NCBI GenBank assembly: GCA_027596945.1
Contig: JADGJH010001074.1
Location: 1 to 12,117, forward strand
Length of the DNA: 12,117 bases
Direction of reading: 5' to 3'
Source of the DNA: Physocladia obscura
Lineage: Eukaryota > Chytridiomycota > Chytridiomycetes > Chytridiales > Chytriomycetaceae
Part shown: positions 1 to 7,114 of the stretch, piece after piece
How positions within the stretch are numbered: position 1 is the first letter of the stretch
How the letters are laid out: the number at the start of each line of letters is the position of its first letter
Translations under genes and position numbers: made by a program
The notes under the pieces: generated by a model
The model's input: only the letters and a program-made list of their open reading frames with translations
Database searches by the model: none
Told to the model about the DNA's origin: nothing

Positions 1-39
1 GTACACAAAGAATGGATGGATTATTTTATTTGGCAGTGA

Positions 40-498
40 ATTATTCCAGACTGTTGCCACTGGTCATGGAATTTTAAAACCAACAGGCAGGCCCAAGATT
101 TTATCTGGCAAGAATGGGCCAACAAAATTATTCGAACAATACCTGCACATGAACATGAAGCAGCAATTCAAGACCATCCTCCTAGCCATATCCAACATAT
201 TTTTGATTATCAAGTTGACTCTGTCAAGCATATGCTGGAAGTTTGTAATAATGTGCAAGTTGCTGATGATCTTGCTGCCAAATATCAAAATCAAATTAGT
301 AAATTGAAAAGAGGCATTCAAAGTATTCTACAAGACTTAGATACATTTGATGCAGCAACTTGTTTAAATAGACATATTTTTGATGGAATTATGTGGAATT
401 TGCAACCACAAACTCCAGAGAATGAGAGTATTCTTGGACTGATTCTTGATGTGCCTGATGTTGATCATTCTGGAATTTCTGATCAAGGAGTAGATTGA
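40..498 (+). CDS. Hypothetical protein, 3' portion (unrecognised family)
   Basis: The frame is open from base 40 to a TGA at 496-498, about 152 codons, and the first in-frame ATG is at 232. The 5' end is unclear: a TGA at 37-39 closes the frame, but AG dinucleotides at 36-37 and just after position 47 could be intron acceptors, so this may be the last exon of a gene that starts outside the window. The product is rich in Gln, His, Asp and Ile. Its middle looks helical or coiled-coil-like (KYQNQISKLKRGIQSILQDL), and the C-terminal 40 residues are acidic. No catalytic motif, signal peptide or membrane segment is visible. A T-rich stretch follows to about 600, consistent with a 3' UTR. A second frame (2-304) is also open but reads as low-complexity hydrophobic sequence. 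The neighbouring transposase remnant makes a transposon-borne or disrupted gene possible. I do not recognise it. Confidence 0.4.
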   Translation: MIPDCCHWSWNFKTNRQAQDFIWQEWANKIIRTIPAHEHEAAIQDHPPSHIQHIFDYQVDSVKHMLEVCNNVQVADDLAAKYQNQISKLKRGIQSILQDLDTFDAATCLNRHIFDGIMWNLQPQTPENESILGLILDVPDVDHSGISDQGVD

Positions 499-605
499 TA
501 TATTTCATTTGTTTTAGTGTGTTTGTTTCTATGGTGTCTTTGTTGTTTCTTGTTTTTGTACTGTTATTTTTTTTTTTTGTTGTATTTCTGTGATTAAAAA
601 AAAAG

Positions 606-616
606 TTCACTTTATT
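606..616. repeat. Candidate left terminal inverted repeat of the transposon remnant
   Basis: TTCACTTTATT here is the exact reverse complement of bases 1736-1746. Beyond the 11 bp the two ends share only scattered bases, such as AAATT followed by TTAAAA. The pair brackets the transposase remnant (658-1556) and would define an element of about 1.14 kb, a normal size for Tc1/IS630 elements. No clean TA target duplication flanks the pair, so the exact ends are unproven. Confidence 0.35.
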
Positions 617-657
617 TCACATTATTGCATAAATTCATTTAAAACCCATAGCACTGA

Positions 658-1556
658 TTATATTACTCTTATGTGCAATTTGAGGATCAAACTGGCTTGC
701 TGTAACATATCTGCATTTTCGAAAAATTGAACAAAAAAGTTGTAATCATTGAACTGTTTGAGAGATTTGTCAATTGTCACATCCAAATTTTTTTCTATAA
801 CAGATCCTTCTTTATAATCACGACAAAGTTGAGTTTTTGACAGTCCAAAGAAAATTTCGATTGGGTTGAAGAATAGGCAGTATACCGGAAGAAAAATTGG
901 AATTATGCCTGCTGACTGCAAATCCATGATCAGTTGAACTTGGCTTTTGTGAAAGTTCCCTCAGTTTTGAACATCTCAAGTAGACCATTACAGTTGATAA
1001 AACAGAGCATAGAAACCCAAGGCAAATGCTTATACTCACCTTGCAACATGAGCTTGGTTCCTTTCAGGGCATAACCTCATTTACGCAACATTTGTCTGTT
1101 ATCAAACAAGATTTTGTCAAGAAACACAACATTGTGGATGCTCCAGTCAATCAAGTTTAACTTGCATGTAAACTGCATAACGTCAGCATCTTGCACTTGG
1201 ATTGCACGCCGTTCTAAGGTCTTCCATGTGAGTCCAGCATCATGAATAATTTGCCAAACATACAACTTGCTAATTGTTTTGAGGCGCCTTTTCCAAAAAG
1301 CAAACTGTGCTTCATCTAAAAAAGATAAAGACTGCACAGTAAAGTAATTGACTACCCACATTTTCTGGGCACTAGAGAATTTTTTATGAATTATACAAGA
1401 TTGTTTTTGTTGCAGACTAATTGTAGCAACAGATTTGTTGTAGACTTCAGAAATAGACGTCATACTCATGCCATGAAAGAAGTAGTTGTAGAGGGCATGC
1501 ACTCTGGTGTTCTCTGATGTGTGTTTTAAAGATACGTACCCTTGAAGGATCTCCAT
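658..1556 (-). pseudogene. Decayed IS630/Tc1-type DDE transposase
   Basis: This is a remnant of a cut-and-paste transposase of the Tc1/mariner-IS630 superfamily. The N-terminal part (1077-1556) starts with ATG and gives a helix-turn-helix-like region (SMTSISEVYNKSVATIS) and then a helical linker. It also gives the beta-strand with the first catalytic Asp (HNVVFLDKILFDNRQMLRK). A TGA at 1077-1079 stops the frame exactly where the family has a basic residue before Gly-Tyr-Ala-Leu-Lys-Gly. The same frame then continues through LLCF-like core sequence to about 933. After that the reading must shift by one base into 658-927, which carries FLPVYCLFFNPIEIFFGL, the conserved proline-rich 'LPPYSPxLNPIE' block with the third acidic residue. 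The strand with the second catalytic Asp, normally 35-40 residues upstream of that block, is missing. The HTH-to-linker region also looks shortened. The gene cannot encode an active enzyme. Confidence 0.85.
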
Positions 1557-1879
1557 GGTTTACTCCTTATTTCAAATTGTTTTCTCCCAAATTTTTCAGT
1601 TTCAAAAAAACTTTCAATACATTCCTCAAAAAATAAATCTTACCATTTTCCTCCCCACACAAAGTATTTTTTATTATATTAATACTGTTTCCATTTCTTT
1701 TCTCTCATTTTAAGCAATTTGAGTGTTTGTTTTTGAATAAAGTGAATTCATTCTTCAATCCAGCTCAAATCTACCTTTACTTTAACAGAGAGTTGCAATA
1801 CATTTTAGTCATTTTTGAATGGTAGCCTGTAAATTTTTGATGGTGCTGGCATTTGTTCTATTGCAAATCATTCTTTTTA
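1557..1879. other. Non-coding A/T-rich spacer
   Basis: This stretch lies between the transposase start and the end of the Nudix gene. It is strongly A/T-rich with many T and A runs and has no reading frame of note. It contains the right candidate inverted repeat (1736-1746) and the AATAAA signal of the Nudix gene at its edge. I see nothing else in it. Confidence 0.6.
1736..1746. repeat. Candidate right terminal inverted repeat of the transposon remnant
   Basis: AATAAAGTGAA here is the exact reverse complement of 606-616 and lies 180 bp upstream of the transposase start codon, a typical distance for this family. It is short, and chance pairing in A/T-rich DNA is possible. Confidence 0.35.
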
Positions 1880-1881
1880 TT
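1876..1881 (-). terminator. AATAAA polyadenylation signal overlapping the Nudix stop codon
   Basis: On the minus strand the stop codon TAA (1882-1880) supplies the first two bases of AATAAA (1881-1876). The 3' UTR would therefore be only as long as the distance from this hexamer to the cleavage site. Confidence 0.6.
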
Positions 1882-2839
1882 ACAAAAGTGAGTTTGATCC
1901 TCTCTTGATGGCACCCATCGCATTGTTTACGCCGGTAACAATAATTTTGATGTTTGGCCCTTCAAACTTTAATCTATTTTTTGTTTGGCTGCCTAAAGAA
2001 ATAGGATGATACATGTCTCCCGGCAATAACAAGACTTTTCCGTCATCATTGGATTCAAATGGATGAGGTTGGCATGGAGTGGGAAGTTTTCGAGTTTTTT
2101 TTCGCGCAACCAGATCGCATATATCTGAAAATGAAAAATGCTCCAACTCTTTCAAAGTTAAATATTGTGGCGGAAATAATCTGATTCGCTCATTTTCGAA
2201 GGCAGATAGCGCCTCATGCGGAGTTAACCATTCCATTTCCACAATTTCTTTGTTATCAATCGAGCCATCAGCGAATGATGATGTTTTAATCAATGATGGA
2301 TCGACTGCCGCAAGAAAAAATTGGGTGTCGAAGCGGCGTTTTTCAACAACAGGAGTAACCCAATGCGACCAATGAACAAGAGAGTCGACTGGGAGTGCTT
2401 TGCCTTCGTTTTCAATCATTTTCGCGTAGAGATTTGGTTCGACACGAATTTTACGGCGCCACTCAGTTATATCGTCATTAAAATACGGTGAAGGATTGGG
2501 AAACAGTTGAGAATGTGAGACACCACATTCTTCAAAAGTTTCGCGCAATGCTGCAACGCGATGGGCAAAAAGTGGAGCGTCAGTTGCGAAAGGTGGAGTT
2601 AAGGATTTCCAAATTTCGGCCGCATCACTAGGATCAACGGCGCCGCCAGGAAACACATGTAGCGATTTGAATGTACCATGAGCATTTCTGCAGACGCGCG
2701 GTACATCTTCAATAATTTTGAAAATAAATAAAATAAATAAAAACCTTTTGACCATGAGAACTTTAAACTGTCCGCTCAGATTTGAAGCCGCTGGAGATTC
2801 GAGTGGTTTAAGTAAAATCAGGGACGCGGCTTGCTTCAT
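1880..2839 (-). CDS. NUDT19: NUDT19-like Nudix hydrolase (predicted acyl-CoA/CoA diphosphatase)
   Basis: NUDT19/NUDT7-type enzymes cleave the diphosphate of CoA and acyl-CoAs, usually in peroxisomes or mitochondria. The spliced product is 300 aa from two exons, 2745-2839 and 1880-2687 on the minus strand. It begins with a beta-strand (AASLILLKP). Next comes VLMVKRNAHGTFKSLHVFPGG, then the Nudix helix RVAALRETFEECGV (about residues 75-88), which holds the metal-binding REXXEEXG core. About 27 residues lie between the FPGG glycines and this helix, the long insertion inside the Nudix box that marks the NUDT19 branch. Family features downstream include VHWSHWVTPVVEKRRFDTQFF and the EMEWLTPHEAL and FPPQYLTL segments. 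The last residues SNSLL are only a weak match to a peroxisomal SKL-type signal. Without splicing the frame still reads as 319 aa, but the 19 extra residues interrupt the first conserved block. The gene is divergent from the aspartyl-tRNA synthetase. Confidence 0.88.
   Translation of the reverse strand: MKQAASLILLKPLESPAASNLSGQFKVLMVKRFLFILFIFKIIEDVPRVCRNAHGTFKSLHVFPGGAVDPSDAAEIWKSLTPPFATDAPLFAHRVAALRETFEECGVSHSQLFPNPSPYFNDDITEWRRKIRVEPNLYAKMIENEGKALPVDSLVHWSHWVTPVVEKRRFDTQFFLAAVDPSLIKTSSFADGSIDNKEIVEMEWLTPHEALSAFENERIRLFPPQYLTLKELEHFSFSDICDLVARKKTRKLPTPCQPHPFESNDDGKVLLLPGDMYHPISLGSQTKNRLKFEGPNIKIIVTGVNNAMGAIKRGSNSLL
2688..2744 (-). other. 57-nt in-frame, stop-free intron of the Nudix gene
   Basis: The donor is AAG|GTTTTT and the acceptor TCTGCAG|AAA on the minus strand. 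Removal restores KRNAHGTFKSLHVFPGG, which fits the family, whereas retention inserts 19 mostly hydrophobic residues (start FLFILFIFKIIEDV). The length is a multiple of three and no stop lies inside, so both forms stay in frame. Confidence 0.8.
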
Positions 2840-3326
2840 TGTAAATTATCGCTTCTCCACAACTGTGATCGATTGGGTGTGATTCGCCAGAATCAGCAAA
2901 TTGAAAAAGGGCAGCGGAAAAAAAATTGAAAAAACCAAAATGTGAGTCAAGAACTCTTGTTCCTTTCCTTCTGTCACCCCTTTTTTGATTCCCTATGGTT
3001 CCTTGCCTTCTCTTTCGCATGACGTTAAGCGCTAGCAGAGCTTAAGTCCACAACACTCAGTCATTTTGATTTGGATCACACAAACAACAAAAAACACAAC
3101 AACTATACCAACGAACAACGACAAAAACCACCAGGACCGAGAACGTGTTTGTGTGGGACCGATGTCGATGGATTCTGACGGCTCAACATGGCGCAATGTC
3201 CGATGCACCAATTGCAGTTGCCTCCAGTGCGTAGTGAACAACTGCCAGCCCCGCTCTTGTTCTTGTCATGCTTACTCCCGTTAGTTCTGTGGTCATGATG
3301 TTTGCTTATGCAATGCTTCAGATCAA
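2840..3326. promoter_or_regulatory. Divergent promoter region between the Nudix and AspRS genes
   Basis: These 487 bp separate two start codons on opposite strands, so both promoters must lie here. Visible elements are an A-rich block around 2905-2940, a C/T-rich tract around 2955-3015, and TGACGTTA at 3021, which resembles half of a CRE/bZIP site. Several upstream ATGs precede the AspRS start on the plus strand (3162, 3168, 3188, 3295). Either transcription starts late or this leader is partly removed by splicing; TTCAG at 3316-3320 could be a leader-intron acceptor. No TATA box is convincing. Confidence 0.5.
3162..3284 (+). CDS. Small cysteine-rich reading frame (uORF or metallothionein-like)
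   Basis: This is a 40-codon frame from ATG to TAG with seven cysteines in 21 residues (15, 18, 20, 23, 28, 33, 35). The core RCTNCSCLQCVVNNC plus CSC contains the CxxC and CxC pairs typical of metal-binding metallothioneins. It ends 42 bp before the AspRS start codon, so it could be a separate small gene, an upstream ORF in the AspRS leader, or chance. Against a real gene: the frame extends upstream without a start that helps to decide, there is no AATAAA between it and AspRS, and another short frame (3188-3298) overlaps it. No family assignment is secure. Confidence 0.25.
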   Translation: MSMDSDGSTWRNVRCTNCSCLQCVVNNCQPRSCSCHAYSR

Positions 3327-5346
3327 ATGTCTTCTCCAACTCCCCAGCAGGTAAACGTCGAAGTTATTCTCGGCGAGGATGGAAAACCTTTGTCTGCAAA
3401 AGCTCTAAAAAAGAGGCAAGAAAAAGAAGAAAAGGAACGCAAAAAGCGGGAAACAGCTGAGCGTGTGGTGCGTTTAACTTTCTTTTTTTCTTTTTCTTTT
3501 TTCTTTCCCTTATCTCAGCTTTTATCAGGCTGCCGAAAAAGCTGCCCGCGATGCAAGTACCAACGACTATTCGACTGAAAAATACGGCGATCTTCCTTTG
3601 AATCAATCGCAAGAACGAACTGGTTGGTTTTATTCGTATTTAAATAGTTTGTTGCTGTCCCTGCTTAATTTTTTTTTCTTTCAGGTCGTAAAAGAACACG
3701 GATTGAAGATATTTCTGCTGAATTGGTTGACCAAGTCGTTCTATTGTCTGCTCGAGTCCAAAAAACTAATCCAACTGGCGCGAAATTATGTTTTTTGACT
3801 CTCCGTCAAAGAACGTCTACGGTTCAGGCTGTTGTTGCTCAGGATGCAACGAATATTAGCAAGCCAATGCTTCGTTATGCCATCGAGTATGTGCCAGATT
3901 TTTGGCTGCGCTAATTTGTTGATCTTTGACACGAACAAAAAACAGTATTCCAACCGAATCTCTTGTTTTGGTCGAAGGCATTATCACAAAGCCGAAGGAA
4001 CCTGTTAAAGGTTGTACTGTGCAAGAAGTTGAAATTAAAATTAAATCTGTGAGTATAAATTAATTCTGTTACTCACCAGTGTTTCTGACCAAAATATTAT
4101 TCAGATTTTTGTTGTAAGTAAGACTGTGGAACGCCTTCCATTTTCTCTTGAAGATGCTACTCGTCCAAAAGAAGAGTTTGAAAAGGATCCACTCTTGGTC
4201 AAAGTAAAATTGGACACTCGTTTGGACAACCGTGTTATTGATTTGCGAGTGAGCATTACTGTTTGTTTTCTATCATTAATTGACACTATATTTTTCAAGA
4301 CTGTGACAAGCCAGGCCATCTTCAGAATGCAATCGGGTGTATGCCAACTATTCCGAGAATTCTTGAATACCAAGGGATTCATTGAAATTCACACACCAAA
4401 AATGATTGATGCTATCAGTGAAGGAGGCGCCAATGTGTTCAAATTAGAATATTTTAACAGTTCAGTTGGTTGTTTATTTCTCTTTTGTTTTATAATGGAC
4501 TATTTCAGGGAGCGCCTATCTGGCCCAATCGCCGCAACTATACAAGCAAATGGCGATTTGCTCTGATTTCGAACGTGTGTATGAAATTGGACCCGTTTTT
4601 CGTGCCGAGAATTCTTTCTCACACAGGCACATGACGGAATTCATTGGCCTTGATATGGAAATGGCATTTGAAGAGCATTACCATGAAGTTCTTGATGTTC
4701 TTGGTGAACTATTTGTCCACATCTTCAAAGGTCTTGAAACTCGCTTCGCCGCCGAGATTGAATGTGTGCGGCGTCAATTCCCATTTGAGGATTTTAAATT
4801 CTTGCCACAAACTCTTCGTTTGGACTTTAAGGAGGGAATGCAGATGCTTAGAGATGCTGGTGTTGAAATTGGTGAATTTGATGACATGAAGTGAGAAAAC
4901 CTTTTTTTTTTTCTTTTTTCGCTTGATGTAAAAATAATATTTGCAGTACTGCCCAAGAAGTTAAACTTGGCCAATTGGTTCGTGAAAAATTCAACACCGA
5001 CTTCTATATGCTTGATAAGTTCCCTCTTGCGATTCGTCCTTTCTATACAATGCCAGACCCATTGAGACCTGGATATTCAAACTCATATGACTTTTTCATG
5101 CGCGGTGAAGAAATCATGTCTGGCGCCCAAAGAGTTCACGACCCGACACTTCTCGAAAAGCGAGCACGCGAGCATGAAGTTGAAATCAGTACAATTCAGG
5201 CATATTTGGATGCATTCAAGTATGGTGCACCACCGCATGCTGGAGGAGGTGTTGGTTTGGAGCGAGTTGTGATGCTGTATTTGAAGTTGGGCAATATCAG
5301 AAGAACTAGTTTATTCCCTAGAGATCCCAAGAGACTCACGCCATGA
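3327..5346 (+). CDS. DARS1: Aspartyl-tRNA synthetase, cytosolic
   Basis: This class II synthetase charges tRNA-Asp with aspartate in the cytosol. Eight exons join in frame to 541 aa: 3327-3467, 3529-3622, 3685-3886, 3946-4048, 4105-4248, 4300-4459, 4509-4890 and 4947-5346. Residues 1-60 form a lysine/glutamate-rich extension ([16 protein letters not shown]), as in fungal and animal enzymes, that helps bind tRNA. Residues about 95-180 are the OB-fold anticodon-binding domain ([25 protein letters not shown]). The catalytic core has motif 1 (FIEIHTPK, proline 261) and SEGGANVF at 268-275. [12 protein letters not shown] follows, with motif 2 ([18 protein letters not shown], arginine 313). Motif 3 is GGGVGLER (508-515). 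It ends in the family's [10 protein letters not shown]. Introns are 49-62 nt with donors such as GTGCGT, GTATGT and GTGAGT. The donor at 4460 (GTTCAG) is weak but gives the exact conserved length. All catalytic motifs are intact. Confidence 0.97.
4249..4299 (+). other. 51-nt in-frame, stop-free intron 5 of the AspRS gene
   Basis: The donor is CGA|GTGAGC and the acceptor TTCAAG|ACT. Excision joins VIDLR to TVTSQAIF as the family requires. Retention would add 17 residues (start [13 protein letters not shown]) without a stop, between the anticodon-binding and catalytic domains. Confidence 0.8.
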
Positions 5347-5370
5347 TCTTCACTTTTTTTTTGAGTTGAC

Positions 5371-5376
5371 AATAAA
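5371..5376 (+). terminator. AATAAA polyadenylation signal of AspRS
   Basis: AATAAA lies 24 bp after the AspRS stop codon and 68 bp before the next start codon, in a short 98-bp intergenic gap. Confidence 0.6.
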
Positions 5377-5444
5377 AGCTCATTTGGCAAAAACAGAATA
5401 ATCGGAAGTCCAGTAGAAATCGTGACTTCGCACTTCACAGAATA

Positions 5445-6081
5445 ATGTCATATGCTCTTTACAAAAACTCAACGGGCGCGACACTCTCTGTGGCTGACAA
5501 GATTCGCTCGTTATTTGAAAACCAAAACTTCGTTGCTGTTCTGAAAGTCTTTGACACTATTCCGGCTCCACCTACGACTACACTATGCTGTGTCAACCCG
5601 TCCTCAAATCTCCTGCGGGGTCTTTTATTGCAATTAAATAGCTTTTCCGAAAATCATAGTGTCCAATTGTCAGTTTTGAGTATTGGTTCTGGTTCTGGTC
5701 TGTTTGAAGGTGTGTTGCAATTTTCTGCACAAGATTCTGAAGCTCAAATCAAGGTGCTAGGCCTTGATATTGCACGGATAAATCAGTTTCTCAATCCTTT
5801 GGCATTCTATTGTATTCGTGAGGATCAGCTTAACGACGCCAACTCAATCGTTTTAGAATCAATCGATGTATTTTGTGCGGCGGCCTCTGTTGTTGGACTA
5901 CGTATCTGCCTTCACCGCTAATATTCGGGGCGCAGTTGTTTTGGGGCCGCGTAGTGAAGATCCTTGGCAGGATTCAATCGTGGCATCTAAGCTGGTAGAA
6001 TTAGGCTGGTCAAGAAGTATTATAACCGATGAGTATGGGCTGTCTCAGTGGAGTCTACTACAAATAATGAAAAAAAAATAA
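5445..6081 (+). CDS. SAM-dependent methyltransferase-like protein, interrupted by a frameshift
   Basis: Two overlapping frames form one protein of about 211 aa. The first (from ATG 5445) gives a leader with NLLRGLLLQLNSF, then motif I VLSIGSGSGLFE (residues 77-88), the glycine-rich SAM-binding loop of class I methyltransferases. A second strand, KVLGLDIARINQF (103-115), is in the place of the acidic ribose-binding residue. At about 5867 the sense shifts by one base: the original frame decays into FCAAASVVGLRICLHR and stops at 5921. The other frame continues with YFVRRPLLLDYVSAF, GAVVLGPRSEDPWQDS and ends at 6081. One surplus base, for example G5868, explains it, and no GT-AG intron of the right length fits. 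The substrate is unknown. It could be a recent pseudogene, a sequencing error or, less likely, programmed frameshifting. The stop codon lies inside an AATAAA hexamer. Confidence 0.6.
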
Positions 6082-6082
6082 A
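6077..6082 (+). terminator. AATAAA polyadenylation signal containing the stop codon
   Basis: The TAA stop of the methyltransferase-like frame (6079-6081) is the centre of AATAAA, giving a minimal 3' UTR. The presence of a well-placed signal supports the second frame as the true C-terminus. Confidence 0.55.
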
Positions 6083-6163
6083 TGATTTTATTATACCATT
6101 AACAGAAAACGGAAGTGAAATATATTGAAGTAAATATTTTTATCGAAGCTATTCTGTAAATAA

Positions 6164-6601
6164 TCAAGATAGCGTCAACGTATCTGCACTGTTTGACTTT
6201 GTTAGTGAATTTTCAAAGAGAAGAAGACCAAAGAAACAACAAGGAAGATTTGGGATCAGAAGCAATGCTTTAGGCTTTCGAAGCATTAGAGCAAACCATT
6301 TCCATTCCGGAAGAAACAGAACCGATTTGCACCTCAACTGTACTGGACACGATACTTGGGACACCCAGCCAAAGAACTCGACTGGGACCCTCCCACCGAG
6401 CCGTTCGGTTGACGCAACGTCATAGAATGGATTTAACGCTAAAGTGTCATCATGATAAAACACAAGAAGTGTATGCGCTGATATTTGTCGATTCTCACCG
6501 ACACATTTGTTTTTTGCCTTTTTAATTTGGTTGACGGTCAAAAAGTAAAAATAATATTCCAAAATCCTCCGATATAAAAACATTGGTTTGCTGCCTTTCA
6601 T
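6164..6601 (-). CDS. Doubtful hypothetical open frame, 145 codons
   Basis: The frame runs from ATG at 6601 to a stop at 6164-6166 and is longer than expected by chance at this base composition. The product has no motif that I recognise. The N-terminus is aromatic and basic, followed by SAHTLLVFYHDDTLALNPFYDV, and the last 35 residues are hydrophobic (ALLLIPNLPCCFFGLLLF), which could be one membrane segment. The opposite strand is also open from 6129 to about 6421 in one frame, so neither reading is favoured. No AATAAA lies close downstream. It could be a lineage-specific gene, a decayed gene, or the by-product of a structured non-coding locus. Confidence 0.2.
   Translation of the reverse strand: MKGSKPMFLYRRILEYYFYFLTVNQIKKAKNKCVGENRQISAHTLLVFYHDDTLALNPFYDVASTERLGGRVPVEFFGWVSQVSCPVQLRCKSVLFLPEWKWFALMLRKPKALLLIPNLPCCFFGLLLFENSLTKSNSADTLTLS
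6410..6422. promoter_or_regulatory. 13-bp palindrome TGACGcaaCGTCA
   Basis: Two perfect inverted TGACG half-sites separated by three bases resemble a bZIP/CREB-type recognition site with a widened spacer. It lies in the intergenic region upstream of the ABCG gene, 890 bp from its start codon. The function is inferred from motif resemblance only. Confidence 0.25.
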
Positions 6602-6815
6602 CGCGTTTTTAGATCAAATATTGCTGATTTTGTAAATTGCCGCCAATCTTATTGTTCGGACCTCTGGAACATTGCATGAGCAGGTATCACTTTAATTAAC
6701 CATAAAAAAAAAACTCATCCTACAATAATTAATAATACTCAAATATTGCCAAACATTGATCTCCGTTCACAATTTTTCAACAAAAAAAAATAAAACTGGT
6801 ATTCAGCAGTCATAT

Positions 6816-6856
6816 GGGTATGCTCCCAAGCCGGATACATGAATCGGGTGTGCTCC
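6816..6856 (+). repeat. Pair of 11-bp direct motifs 30 bp apart
   Basis: GGGTATGCTCC (6816-6826) recurs as GGGTGTGCTCC (6846-6856) with one mismatch and a 30-bp period. Each is followed by a nearby ATACATG or CTACATG. It stands out in an A/T-rich stretch and may be a paired regulatory site for the downstream transporter gene. Confidence 0.3.
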
Positions 6857-7093
6857 TACATGTTGCAAATAAAGTCATTTATTAAAAAAATAATATATAC
6901 GCTCTATATTATTCTTTCTACCACAACACACGCATTGGCGATATTGCTCAAACGGATTAAAATTTCTGCAAGTATTCGTCCAACAATGGCCAAGTCACAA
7001 AACAAATAGGGAATTTTCAATCACATAATCTGAATTCATCTTACGGTCACTTTACCTTTGGATGGAGCGCAAAATAATGCAACGCAGAATAAT

Positions 7094-7114
7094 AACAACA
7101 ACAACAACAACAAC
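7094..7114 (+). repeat. (AAC)7 microsatellite
   Basis: Seven perfect AAC units are followed by AAT AAC, in the presumed leader region about 200 bp before the ABCG start codon. Confidence 0.9.

Noticed and set aside
1..304. Second open plus-strand frame (2-304) in the left end
   Set aside because: Its C-terminal half is low-complexity Ile/Leu sequence expected from shifted A/T-rich coding DNA. The frame ending at 498 is better.
818..1039. 73-codon minus-strand frame within the transposase remnant
   Set aside because: It is out of frame with both conserved transposase blocks and arises from the decayed region.
2079..2375. 98-codon plus-strand frame
   Set aside because: It is the antisense of the well-supported Nudix gene and has no protein-like features of its own.
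3188..3298. 36-codon plus-strand frame with a hydrophobic C-terminus
   Set aside because: It is short, overlaps the cysteine-rich frame and has no supporting signal. It is mentioned only as an upstream ATG of AspRS.
3364..3612. 82-codon minus-strand frame with a basic, lysine-rich stretch
   Set aside because: It is antisense to AspRS exons 1-2 and the pyrimidine-rich intron 1, which explains the poly-lysine reading.
6449..6455. ATGATGA on the minus strand resembling a snoRNA C box
   Set aside because: No D box (CTGA) or terminal stem lies at a suitable distance.
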